NCBI GenBank assembly: GCA_017541995.1
Contig: JAFXYD010000055.1
Location: forward strand, 1 to 37,326
DNA: 37,326 bases
Source of the DNA: Oscillospiraceae bacterium
GTDB taxonomy: Bacteria > Bacillota > Clostridia > Oscillospirales > Oscillospiraceae
Direction: 5' to 3'
The notes beneath the pieces are model-generated. The model was not told the origin of the DNA, did not search any database, and saw only the letters and a list, made by a program, of their open reading frames with translations. Of this stretch, positions 1 through 6,503 are shown piece by piece. A program made the position numbers and the translations under genes. Position 1 is the first letter of the stretch, and the number at the start of each line of letters is the position of its first letter.

Positions 1-106
1 AGATTTCAACCTTGATGTCTCTCTTGGTAGAGCCGGTCTCGATGATCTCGCCGCATGCGCATCTGATGGTCGTCTGTTCGTACTTGGGATGGATACCTTC
101 CTTCAT
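1..106 (-). CDS. rpmE: 50S ribosomal protein L31, N-terminal part (cut by window edge)
   Basis: The reverse strand from position 106 encodes [11 protein letters not shown], followed by a CAC-type motif and [13 protein letters not shown]. This is the classic start of bacterial L31, a 50S surface protein at the inter-subunit region. About 35 residues are present and the rest lies beyond the window. The ATG is preceded by an AGAGGTG ribosome-binding site at about 116-122. The CxC near residue 18 fits the zinc-binding (C+) form of L31, although the downstream cysteines cannot be seen. A separate promoter lies 65-95 bp upstream, so it is probably transcribed independently of the SLH gene. Confidence 0.93.
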   Translation of the reverse strand, partial: MKEGIHPKYEQTTIRCACGEIIETGSTKRDIKVEI

Positions 107-134
107 TTCAGTTCACCTCTTTCTATTAGGGTAA

Positions 135-148
135 GGGGCAATTGCCCC
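135..148 (-). promoter_or_regulatory. Perfect palindrome in rpmE 5' leader
   Basis: GGGGCAATTGCCCC is a perfect 14-bp palindrome about 30 nt upstream of the rpmE start, inside the predicted transcript. As RNA it can form a 5-bp GC stem with an AATT loop. Autoregulatory leader structures in L31 mRNAs are established in several bacterial groups. Whether this hairpin is one is inference. Confidence 0.35.
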
Positions 149-170
149 GTGATTTTTAATCAGCCCGCAT

Positions 171-199
171 ATAATAGCACAGCCAAGCGAAAAAAGCAA
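171..199 (-). promoter_or_regulatory. Sigma-A promoter for rpmE
   Basis: On the minus strand, -35 TTGCTT (199-194), a 17-nt spacer and -10 TATTAT (176-171) point towards rpmE. The surrounding 150-260 stretch is strongly AT-rich, in contrast to the GC-rich coding DNA. The expected transcript has a leader of roughly 55-60 nt. Confidence 0.7.
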
Positions 200-256
200 G
201 TGTTTTTTGAAAAAAATCAAAATTTTTTTGGAAAAAACACTATATGTTGGGTCCTT

Positions 257-311
257 ACAAAAAAACGGGAGACGGTTCTGTCTGCGCCAGGCGCTCCAGC
301 TCCGTCTCCCG
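257..311 (-). terminator. Rho-independent terminator after the SLH-domain gene
   Basis: The arms CGGGAGACGG (266-275) and CCGTCTCCCG (302-311) form a perfect 10-bp stem. Read on the minus strand, the stem is followed by a run of seven T. It lies directly downstream of the SLH gene stop codon at 329. Confidence 0.8.
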
Positions 312-328
312 CGTCCCGAATGCTTTGA

Positions 329-1765
329 TTAATCAAGCTGAGCGGCCTTGTACAGGAAGGTCACGATCTGACCGCGGGTACAGGGCTTGCCGACACCGAA
401 GACACTTGCGCTCGTGCCGCTGGTGATGTCGTTCATGTTGGCCCACAGGACGGCGTAGTAATAATACTTGCCTTTCTCCACGTCGGAGAAGGGATTCTCC
501 GCGTATTTGGGTGGACGAGAACCCCAGGCCTTCCAGAGGAAGGTCACGACCTGTTCCCGCGTACAGGGCTTGCCCACTCCGAATTTGCCGTCGCCGACGC
601 CGGTGGTGATCCCGGTCTGAACCGCCCACTGGACAGCCTTGGTGTAATATTTCCCGGGCTTGACGTCTGTAAAGAGATCCTCAGGGCTGTCAGGCTCCGG
701 CGCGCCTGCCGCCTTCCAGAGGAAGGTCACGATCTGCTCCCGGGTGCAGGTCTGATTCGGGTTGAACAGGCCTTCGCTGCTGCCCGCGGTGATCCGCGGA
801 TCATGGCAATAGGCCCAGCGAACGGGCATCGTGTAATACTTGCCCAGCTTGGTGTCTGAAAACATCGGGAACTCAAATCTGAGCCCGGAATAGTAATAGT
901 CGGGGTCGGCGTTGATCAACTCAGCCTGCTCCGCCTTGGTCAGATTCAGCGTATAGCTGCCATAGAGATTTGTCTCGGGATCGGCATAGTAGTCCATCGT
1001 GGAGAACATTCGACTCGTTGGCACAACAGAGTAGATGTCAAAATGTCCGTCGCAATCGAGGTCATAACGCGACTTCCCGAAGGTGTTGCCATCCCCCGGG
1101 ATATGCGTTTTGATGATCCGGTTCGAATTGATCAGCCAGCCGAACGTTTTGGACTGCGCGTGGAATTCCTTCAGGGTATCCTCATCCATCTGATGGGGCG
1201 GGCCGTCCACAATCACTCTATGGCTGCCCACGCTGAGATCCATATGCTCCGTACCCAGGTCATACTCGCTGTACGGCGAAAATTTGAAGTTAATCGTGGA
1301 ATAATAAAGGCTCACATTTGGATCATCATCCAGATACTTCCTGTCTTCCCTGTTCAGCCGCATGGGATAGTCTCCGCTGAGCCTGGTTTCGGGATCGGCC
1401 TTGTAAACCAGGTAATAGTAAATCCCATCATTCGCCACCGAGATGGTAATGTCATAAAAGCCGTCCAGATCCAGATCGATGCGTTCTCCTGTGAAGTATG
1501 CCTCCTCTTCTTTGGGTTCATACCGGATCATACCGTTTCTGGAAAGATATCCCATCGTTTTTCCGAACGCCCGGTATTCGTTCAGGAGATCCTCGGTCAT
1601 CTGATGTGGTATTGCGTCCACGATGATGTCGTAGCCGTATCCGGTCAGATCCACGTTCTCCTCGCCCATATCTTTGCTCTCCGCGGAGGCTCTTCCGGGC
1701 AAAAGAACGCAAACCATTGCCAGCGTCAGCAGCAGACCGACAGTTTGCGTCATCCAGCGTTTCAT
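329..1765 (-). CDS. Exported SLH-domain protein with an internal duplication
   Basis: This is a 478-aa predicted surface protein. Residues 1-28 form a signal peptide (KR, hydrophobic LLLTLAMVCVLLPG, then ASA cleavage site). Two tandem units of about 125 residues follow (about 39-163 and 176-301). Both share a pattern of IIVD/VIVD, a PHQM motif, a Phe/Tyr-Gly-Trp/Tyr-Leu segment, an acidic DLDLDG or DLDCDG loop followed by F/Y-DI, and a DPET-L-G-Y motif. Three SLH repeats occupy about 302-352, 364-413 and 425-475, each ending in CTR-x-Q-x-VTFL-(W/Y)KA. SLH domains normally anchor proteins non-covalently to cell-wall polymers. The acidic DxDxDG loops suggest calcium binding (inference). Its own promoter and terminator make it monocistronic, and the RBS is GGAAGGG. 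The function of the duplicated module is not recognised. Confidence 0.85.
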   Translation of the reverse strand: MKRWMTQTVGLLLTLAMVCVLLPGRASAESKDMGEENVDLTGYGYDIIVDAIPHQMTEDLLNEYRAFGKTMGYLSRNGMIRYEPKEEEAYFTGERIDLDLDGFYDITISVANDGIYYYLVYKADPETRLSGDYPMRLNREDRKYLDDDPNVSLYYSTINFKFSPYSEYDLGTEHMDLSVGSHRVIVDGPPHQMDEDTLKEFHAQSKTFGWLINSNRIIKTHIPGDGNTFGKSRYDLDCDGHFDIYSVVPTSRMFSTMDYYADPETNLYGSYTLNLTKAEQAELINADPDYYYSGLRFEFPMFSDTKLGKYYTMPVRWAYCHDPRITAGSSEGLFNPNQTCTREQIVTFLWKAAGAPEPDSPEDLFTDVKPGKYYTKAVQWAVQTGITTGVGDGKFGVGKPCTREQVVTFLWKAWGSRPPKYAENPFSDVEKGKYYYYAVLWANMNDITSGTSASVFGVGKPCTRGQIVTFLYKAAQLD

Positions 1766-1832
1766 AGCACAGTCCCTTCCTTTCTGATGATTCCGCAGAT
1801 TTCAATAATCGATCCAGGCCCTTGCCGATTTT

Positions 1833-1861
1833 ATAATACATGATGCTGCGTGCCTTGTCAA
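1833..1861 (-). promoter_or_regulatory. Consensus sigma-A promoter of the SLH gene, overlapping the tmcAL stop
   Basis: On the minus strand, -35 TTGACA (1861-1856) and -10 TATTAT (1838-1833) are separated by 17 nt. The -35 hexamer overlaps the tmcAL stop codon (1858-1860), so the SLH gene is started from within the end of tmcAL. Confidence 0.75.
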
Positions 1862-3399
1862 TCGGTTGACCCGCTTTTTCGCAGTCGCGGATCCGGATCT
1901 TTCACGTTCCCGCAGCATTCGCTCTGCGCTTCATCCGGGGCTCCGAAAAACCGAACCCGCTGGCGGGCTTCTTCTCCGCCGGGGCGGGGGCCCTCCGCGG
2001 AGAAAAGGCTGTAGAGCTCGGCAGCCCGGCATTCCAGAGCGTAATATGCCCCGTCGGCGGGGCGCTCCCCGGCGTTCACCAGGGGGAAGCGCGGCTTCAT
2101 ACCCCGCAGCAGGACCCGGCCCCGGGGGTTGAAGCCCAGGATCCGGACGTAGGGGGCGGGGCGGGCCAGATCCTCGGCCCTCAGACCCAGGACGGCGCAG
2201 AGCAGCATTCGCTGTATCCGGGGGCGGGCGTAGCGCTTGGAAAGGGTGCTTTGCAGGATCTCCTCCGTGGAGCCGCGGCTGCGGCAGTTTTTCATCAGCT
2301 TGGACCAGAGGCCCTCGGCCCCGAAGGGGAGCTGTCGGAAGGCAGCATCGGGCAGGGTGCGGAGGATGGCCAGGGCGGCCCGTTCCCCCGCCTGCCAGGT
2401 ATGGAGGGGCGCGTTTTCGTACAGGGCGTGGAGGCAGGCTGGGACGGCGGCGAGCCAAAGGGGCACGGAGACGGGGGATAAGGATTCTTCGCTGCGCTCA
2501 GAATGACAGGAAATCGGGACGGGGGACGCGGATTCTTCGCTGCGCTCAGAATGACGGGGAGGAAGGACGGGGGATGCGGATTCTTCGCTTTGCTCAGAAT
2601 GACAAATTTGGAACGCTGCCGGGTCTGCGGGCGGCCGATGACCGCCCCTACAGAGAGGGTCGGCGGGGGCGGACGAGCAATGCTCGCCCCTACGGGCAGA
2701 GGCGGCGTCTTCGGGCGGCCGATGACCGCCCCTACAGGCGGGTGCGGCGGGCGGCCAATGACCGCCCCTACAGTCGGAGGCCAGGGCTGCGCGCAGGGCG
2801 GTGGCGGAGGGGGCTTCCGGGTCCAGGGCCTCGGCGTGGTAGCTGCCCGGGCGATGGATGGGCAGGGGCTCCATGGGGCTGCGCTGGCGCAGCAGGGCCT
2901 TGAGGTATTCCACGGCCAGGATGTCGTTGGGAGAGGAGACCCCCTCTCCTGCCCCCAGGGCCGTCAGGGCCCGCTGCCGGGCGGCGGCGTAGGAGCAGCC
3001 GCTCTTCAGCTCCCGGCGCAGCAGCTCGTCGAAGGCCGGGTCCAGATTGGCCTCCGCGCTGCGGCGCAGCAGGGCCGGGTCCTCGGTCTCCGTGCCGAAG
3101 CAGAGCCCGTCGCAGCCCAGGGCCGTGAGGATCCGGACGCCCCCGGCGGCGAAGCCCTCGGCGGAGGACAGGGCGGCGGTCAGGGGCAGCTCCAGCACCA
3201 GATCCGCCCCGCAGCGCAGGGCGGCCTCGGCCCGGATCGCCTTGGGGAAGATCGCCGGCGCTCCGCGCTGGACGTAGTTGCCGCTCATCAGGCAGACGAC
3301 GGCGCAGTCCTCCCCCGCCAGCTCCCGGGCCAGCCGAAGCTGCCGCGCATGACCCTTGTGCAAGGGATTGTATTCGCAGATGATGCCGATTGTTTTCAT
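1858..3399 (-). CDS. tmcAL: tRNA(Met) cytidine acetate ligase, with a repeat-derived insertion
   Basis: This is a TmcAL (YlbM-type) nucleotidyltransferase, which acetylates the wobble cytidine of elongator tRNA-Met using acetate and ATP. The start at 3399 gives MKTIGIICEYNPLHKGH with the nucleotide-binding HxGH motif at residues 14-17; GGGAG lies about 10 nt upstream. Family blocks follow: SGNYVQRG (39-46), GADLVLELP (64-72), SSAEGFA (78-84) and SPNDILAVEYLKAL (156-169). Later come LSKRYARPRIQRMLL and YVRILGFNPRG. The protein is 513 aa; the family is usually near 400. The excess is a segment at about 209-313 (DNA 2461-2775) translated entirely from two dispersed repeat families: four RGGH-type units and three HSERSEES-type units of 16 residues. 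The frame stays open through it. The C-terminal tail of about 25 residues also looks non-family. Acetate use fits the divergent neighbour ackA only loosely. Activity is plausible but unproven because of the insertion. Confidence 0.9.
   Translation of the reverse strand: MKTIGIICEYNPLHKGHARQLRLARELAGEDCAVVCLMSGNYVQRGAPAIFPKAIRAEAALRCGADLVLELPLTAALSSAEGFAAGGVRILTALGCDGLCFGTETEDPALLRRSAEANLDPAFDELLRRELKSGCSYAAARQRALTALGAGEGVSSPNDILAVEYLKALLRQRSPMEPLPIHRPGSYHAEALDPEAPSATALRAALASDCRGGHWPPAAPACRGGHRPPEDAASARRGEHCSSAPADPLCRGGHRPPADPAAFQICHSEQSEESASPVLPPRHSERSEESASPVPISCHSERSEESLSPVSVPLWLAAVPACLHALYENAPLHTWQAGERAALAILRTLPDAAFRQLPFGAEGLWSKLMKNCRSRGSTEEILQSTLSKRYARPRIQRMLLCAVLGLRAEDLARPAPYVRILGFNPRGRVLLRGMKPRFPLVNAGERPADGAYYALECRAAELYSLFSAEGPRPGGEEARQRVRFFGAPDEAQSECCGNVKDPDPRLRKSGSTD
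2482..2603 (+). repeat. Three 48-bp tandem units of a CATTCTGAGCGCAGCG-type repeat inside tmcAL
   Basis: Near-identical 26-bp cores with the sequence GATTCTTCGCTGCGCTCAG followed by AATGAC start at 2482, 2530 and 2578, exactly 48 bp apart. The third has TTTGC in place of TGCGC. The core is an imperfect inverted repeat (ATTCT...AGAAT). Read on the minus strand inside tmcAL, each unit encodes a 16-residue period around HSE(R/Q)SEES. The 48-bp period keeps the reading frame. Confidence 0.9.
2629..2772 (-). repeat. Four TGTAGGGG-palindrome elements inside tmcAL
   Basis: Copies lie at about 2629-2652, 2666-2693, 2713-2736 and 2749-2772. Each has, on the minus strand, (T)GTAGGGGCG followed by an inverted repeat ending CGCCC. 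Three use a GGTCAT(T/C)GGCC core; the second uses a GAGCATTGCTCG core. They are in frame and encode CRGGH(R/W)PP or RRGEHCSS. Confidence 0.88.
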
Positions 3400-3416
3400 G
3401 ATTTCACGGCTCCCAT

Positions 3417-3440
3417 GGCGCACACTGTGCGCCGCTACAA
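3417..3440 (-). repeat. Palindrome upstream of tmcAL, variant of the TGTAG element family
   Basis: GGCGCACA (3417-3424), one base, and TGTGCGCC (3426-3433) form a perfect inverted repeat. On the minus strand it is preceded by TTGTAGC. This matches the TGTAG-plus-palindrome layout of the other copies, except for GCG in place of GGG after TA. It lies in the leader region just before the tmcAL RBS. Confidence 0.5.
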
Positions 3441-3465
3441 TTTTCCTGCAAAACAGAATTTGTGC

Positions 3466-3494
3466 TTGCCTTATTTCAAATTATGGTATAAAAT
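3466..3494 (+). promoter_or_regulatory. Promoter of ackA
   Basis: TTGCCT (3466-3471) is followed after 17 nt by TAAAAT (3489-3494), inside an AT-rich stretch. A strong RBS (AGGAGAGG) lies at about 3550-3557, just before the ackA ATG. No equally convincing promoter was found for the divergent tmcAL. Confidence 0.55.
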
Positions 3495-3562
3495 AGGTAT
3501 GTTGAGTTCATTGTACCACACAATGCCAAAAAATCATAGAATAAATTTAGGAGAGGAAAACA

Positions 3563-4750
3563 ATGAAAATTCTGGTCATCAACGCAGGCAGCTCTTCCCT
3601 GAAGTATCAGCTCATGGATCCCGATACCGGCGACGTTTTCGCCAAGGGTCTGTGCGAGCGCATCGGCATCGACGGCCGCCTGAATCACAAGGCCCCCGCC
3701 AAGGACGTAAAGGTGGTGCGGGAGATCCCCATGCCCACCCATGCCGAGGCCATTACCGCCGTTCTGGACATCCTGGTGGACCCCGTCAACGGCGTGGTCG
3801 CCTCTGTGGATGAGATCGACGCCGTGGGTCACCGGGTGGTGCACGGCGGCATGAAGTTCGCCTCCTCCTGCCTCATCGACGAGGCCTGCCTGGAGGCCGT
3901 CCGGGAATGCATCCCCCTGGGCCCCCTCCACAACCCCGCCAACCTGCTGGGCATCGAGGCCTGCCAGAAGATCCTGCCCAACAAGCCCCAGGTTGCCGTC
4001 TTCGACACTGCCTACCACATGACCATGCCCCCCAAGGCCTACCGCTACGCCATTCCCGACGAGTACTATGAGAAGGACAGCCTGCGCCGCTACGGCTTCC
4101 ACGGCACCTCTCACCGCTACATTGCCAAGCGGGTGGAGGCCCTCATGGGCAAGGGCCTGAAGGTCATCAACTGCCACCTGGGCAACGGCTCCTCCCTGGC
4201 CGCCATCTACGACGGCAAGTGCCAGGACACCTCCATGGGTCTGAGCCCCCTCTGCGGCGTGCCCATGGGCACCCGCGTGGGCGACATCGACAACACCGTC
4301 GTGCAGTACATCTGCAAGAACTACAACAAGACCGTGGACGAGGTCATGACCATCCTCAACAAGAAGTCCGGCGTGCTGGCCCTGTCCGGCGGCGTGAGCT
4401 CCGACTTCCGGGATCTGGAGGCCGGCGCCGCCGAGGGCAACGAGAAGTGCCAGCTGGCCCTGGAGAAGTTCGCCTACGAGGTCAAGAAGTACATCGGCGC
4501 CTACGCTGCCGCTCTGGGCGGACTGGACGTGCTGGTCTTCACCGCGGGCGTGGGCGAGAACGGCGTTCTGATGCGCTCCATGATCTGCGAGGGCCTGGAG
4601 TTCCTGGGCGTCAAGCTGGACGCCGAGAAGAACAAGCTCCGGGGCGACGAGCGGATCATCTCCGCCGAGGACTCCAAGGTCACCGTCTGGGTCATCCCCA
4701 CCAACGAGGAGCTGATGATCGCCCAGGACACCGCCGAGCTGGCGAAGTAA
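3563..4750 (+). CDS. ackA: Acetate kinase
   Basis: This 395-aa protein has the normal family length. It interconverts acetyl phosphate plus ADP with acetate plus ATP in the cytoplasm, the ATP-yielding last step of fermentative acetate production. Signature 1 (VINAGSSSLKYQL) is at residues 5-17 and signature 2 (DAVGHRVVHGG) at about 90-100. Other family blocks are FDTAYH, RYGFHGTSHRY, NCHLGNGSSL, PMGTRVGDID and FTAGVGEN. It is monocistronic, with its own promoter and a double-hairpin terminator region downstream. Phosphotransacetylase (pta), its usual partner, is not next to it. Confidence 0.98.
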   Translation: MKILVINAGSSSLKYQLMDPDTGDVFAKGLCERIGIDGRLNHKAPAKDVKVVREIPMPTHAEAITAVLDILVDPVNGVVASVDEIDAVGHRVVHGGMKFASSCLIDEACLEAVRECIPLGPLHNPANLLGIEACQKILPNKPQVAVFDTAYHMTMPPKAYRYAIPDEYYEKDSLRRYGFHGTSHRYIAKRVEALMGKGLKVINCHLGNGSSLAAIYDGKCQDTSMGLSPLCGVPMGTRVGDIDNTVVQYICKNYNKTVDEVMTILNKKSGVLALSGGVSSDFRDLEAGAAEGNEKCQLALEKFAYEVKKYIGAYAAALGGLDVLVFTAGVGENGVLMRSMICEGLEFLGVKLDAEKNKLRGDERIISAEDSKVTVWVIPTNEELMIAQDTAELAK

Positions 4751-4757
4751 AAACAAA

Positions 4758-4827
4758 CCGCCGCGGGATTGCGCCGCGGCGGCCCGAACAAAGAAATTCC
4801 TCCCTTTCCGGGAGGAATTTCTATTTT
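4758..4827. terminator. Two hairpins between convergent ackA and msrC; the second is a bidirectional terminator
   Basis: Hairpin 1 is CCGCCGCGG (4758-4766) paired with CCGCGGCGG (4774-4782). Hairpin 2 is GAAATTCCTCCC (4793-4804) paired with GGGAGGAATTTC (4810-4821), a 12-bp stem with a 5-nt loop. TATTTT follows on the plus strand and TTTGTT on the minus strand. It can end transcripts from both sides. Confidence 0.85.
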
Positions 4828-4848
4828 GCGGCGCGGGATCCGTCTGCC

Positions 4849-5295
4849 TCAGATGGCCTGCTCCAGAATGGCGGCGAAGGCCTCCAGGCCCAGGCGGTCG
4901 GCCTCGGTGAAGCGGTTTTTCACCGGGCTGTCCAGATCCAGGACCCCCACCACGGCGCCGTTTTTCCGCAGGGGCACCACAAGCTCGGAGTTGGAGGCGC
5001 TGTCGCAGGCGATGTGGCCCCGGAAGCAGTGGACGTCCGCCACCAGCTGGGTTTTGTTCTCCCGGGCCGCCGTGCCGCAGACCCCCCGGCCCAGGGGGAT
5101 CTCGATGCAGGCGGTCTTGCCCTGGAAGGGCCCCAGCACCAGCTTATCCCCCTCCAGCAGATAGAAGCCCGCCCAGTTCAGCTCCGGCAGGCTGTGCCAG
5201 AGCAGGGCCGCAGCGTTGGCCAGGTTGGCGATGGGATGGGGGATTCCCTCCGTCAGGGCCTGTAATTGGGCATTCAGGGTCTGATAATCGGTCAT
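4849..5295 (-). CDS. msrC: Free methionine-(R)-sulfoxide reductase (GAF-domain fRMsr)
   Basis: This 148-aa, single GAF-domain protein fits the fRMsr family (YebR/YtsP), which reduces free L-methionine-(R)-sulfoxide, probably with thioredoxin. The family's three redox cysteines appear with the right spacing: C63 (ACIEIPLG), C73 (GRGVCGTAA) and C97 (GHIACDS), i.e. gaps of 10 and 24. An additional cysteine, C90, lies between the last two. The SNSELVVPL block is also typical. The RBS is GGGGAGGA. It has its own promoter and shares a bidirectional terminator with ackA. A role in oxidative-stress repair is inferred from the family. Confidence 0.93.
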   Translation of the reverse strand: MTDYQTLNAQLQALTEGIPHPIANLANAAALLWHSLPELNWAGFYLLEGDKLVLGPFQGKTACIEIPLGRGVCGTAARENKTQLVADVHCFRGHIACDSASNSELVVPLRKNGAVVGVLDLDSPVKNRFTEADRLGLEAFAAILEQAI

Positions 5296-5322
5296 AGCAG
5301 ATTCCTCCCCGGTTTTTTCTTG

Positions 5323-5351
5323 ATTATACCACTTCCGCGCCCGGAATACAA
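5323..5351 (-). promoter_or_regulatory. Promoter of msrC
   Basis: On the minus strand, a perfect -10 TATAAT (5328-5323) follows a weak -35 TTGTAT (5351-5346) with a 17-nt spacer, 28-56 nt upstream of the msrC start. Confidence 0.65.
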
Positions 5352-5383
5352 GCCTGTTCCGCGCGCAGGGCGAAACGACCGGA

Positions 5384-5417
5384 AAATAAGAGACGCGGCA
5401 TCCGGGCGGATGCCGCG
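5384..5417 (-). terminator. Terminator of the zinc-ribbon gene
   Basis: CGCGGCATCC (5394-5403), loop GGGC, and GGATGCCGCG (5408-5417) form a 10-bp stem. On the minus strand it is followed by TCTCTTATTTT. It starts 16 nt beyond the stop codon at 5433. Confidence 0.75.
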
Positions 5418-5432
5418 AACTGATTTATGAAA

Positions 5433-5711
5433 TCAGCCGTTCTCTCTCATCTTTGCAAAGCACTCGCTGCAGTACACGGGGCGGTCGGTCTTGGGCTCAA
5501 AGGGAACCCGGGCTTCCTTGCCGCAGTTGGCGCAGACGGCAGTGAAGAACTCTCTGGGGCCGCGGGCAGCGTTCTTGCGAGCGTCACGGCAGGCCTTGCA
5601 GCGCTGGGGCTCGTTCTGGAAGCCTCTCTCAGCGTAGAACTCCTGCTCGCCGGCGGTGAAAACGAATTCATTGCCGCACTCTTTGCAAACTAAGGTCTTG
5701 TCTTCGAACAT
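5433..5711 (-). CDS. Double zinc-ribbon protein of unknown function
   Basis: This 92-aa protein has two four-cysteine modules. The first is C9-x2-C12 with C38-x2-C41, the CKECG...RCKAC pattern of the zinc-ribbon family often found in Firmicutes. The second is C60-x2-C63 with C81-x2-C84 (CANCGKEARVPF...RPVYCSEC). No signal peptide or membrane segment is visible, so it is probably cytoplasmic. The RBS AGAGAGGT is good. It has its own terminator. It is downstream of the sigma-factor gene with only 64 bp between, so co-transcription is possible. The second module resembles CxxC domains of nucleic-acid-associated small proteins, but no function can be assigned. Confidence 0.85.
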   Translation of the reverse strand: MFEDKTLVCKECGNEFVFTAGEQEFYAERGFQNEPQRCKACRDARKNAARGPREFFTAVCANCGKEARVPFEPKTDRPVYCSECFAKMRENG

Positions 5712-5775
5712 GGGATTTACCTCTCTTTTGGTTGCCTGTCCTGTTATGATGCGAACAAGGGCAAAATATGATATG

Positions 5776-6354
5776 CTAAACGGAGCTACCGTCTTCGCCG
5801 AAAAGGATGACGGCCTTGCGCCGGATCCGTTGGAGCGCGTTGTCCACGGACTTGGGCGTTTTGCCGGTTTTGGCGGCGATCTCCCGGCAGGAGAAGCCGT
5901 CTAAATACAGGGGAAGGATCCCGCGCTCCAGGGGAGAGAGCCGGCCGCGCAGGGTCTCCAGCATGGTTCGGAAGCCCTCCCGGTCCAGCAGGGCCGCCTC
6001 GGGATCCGCCAGCTGCAGCTCCGCCCGATCCAGGGGCAGGGCTTCGTTGAGGGGCGCGTGCTTCCGGGCGGTGGCCGCCCGCACGGCGGAAATCAGACTG
6101 CGCCGGACGCACAGGGCCGCGAAGGCCTCAAAGGGAACGCCGCTGTCGGGCTGATACGCCCGAATGGCGTCCAGCAGGCCCAGCATTCCCTCCTGGAGCA
6201 GGTCTTCATCGTCGCCTCCCGCCAGGAAAAAGGGACGGGCGCAGGCGCGAACCAGGCGGGTGTGGCGGGTAATCAGCTCCCGCATGGCCTCGTGGGACTC
6301 GCCGCAACGGGCCAGAAGCTCCTCTACAGAGCAGCGTGTGAAATCTTCAACCAT
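5776..6354 (-). CDS. SigH-like RNA polymerase sigma-70 family factor
   Basis: This 192-aa sigma factor has region 2 at about 26-95 (LVRACARPFF, then DEDLLQEGMLGLLDAIRAYQPDSGVPFEAFAALCVRR in shorter blocks) and region 4 at about 127-185 (LSPLERGILPLYLDGFSCREIA, then a recognition helix with KTPKSVDNALQRIRRKA). The DLLQEGMxGL core, SGVxFxxFAxLC and RKHxPLN resemble the early-sporulation/stationary factor SigH rather than ECF factors. Given the SpoIVA/SipL genes here, a sporulation or transition-phase role is a reasonable inference. The ATG at 6354 has no obvious Shine-Dalgarno sequence although it has a near-consensus promoter. The start is therefore not fully certain, but region 2 would be intact with any nearby start. 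Confidence 0.82.
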   Translation of the reverse strand: MVEDFTRCSVEELLARCGESHEAMRELITRHTRLVRACARPFFLAGGDDEDLLQEGMLGLLDAIRAYQPDSGVPFEAFAALCVRRSLISAVRAATARKHAPLNEALPLDRAELQLADPEAALLDREGFRTMLETLRGRLSPLERGILPLYLDGFSCREIAAKTGKTPKSVDNALQRIRRKAVILFGEDGSSV

Positions 6355-6377
6355 TATTTTTCATTTATGCGATAATA

Positions 6378-6405
6378 ATTATACCACGAGATACCATTCT
6401 GTCAA
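6378..6405 (-). promoter_or_regulatory. Strong sigma-A promoter of the SigH-like gene
   Basis: On the minus strand, consensus -35 TTGACA (6405-6400), a 16-nt spacer and consensus -10 TATAAT (6383-6378) lie 24-51 nt upstream of the start. The 6355-6503 interval is otherwise AT-rich and contains no gene or clear terminator. Confidence 0.8.
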
Positions 6406-6503
6406 CAAATATTTTTATATTTTCTTAAAATGATCTTCATTTCTGTGCAATATACACAAATTATTCTGCATATTCATTCCAAAATCCGACAAATGTATTC
6501 CGT

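Noticed and set aside
3420-3562. Minus-strand promoter for tmcAL in the divergent ackA gap
   Set aside because: TACAAT and CATAAT boxes exist but without a -35 at suitable spacing, so none could be chosen with confidence.
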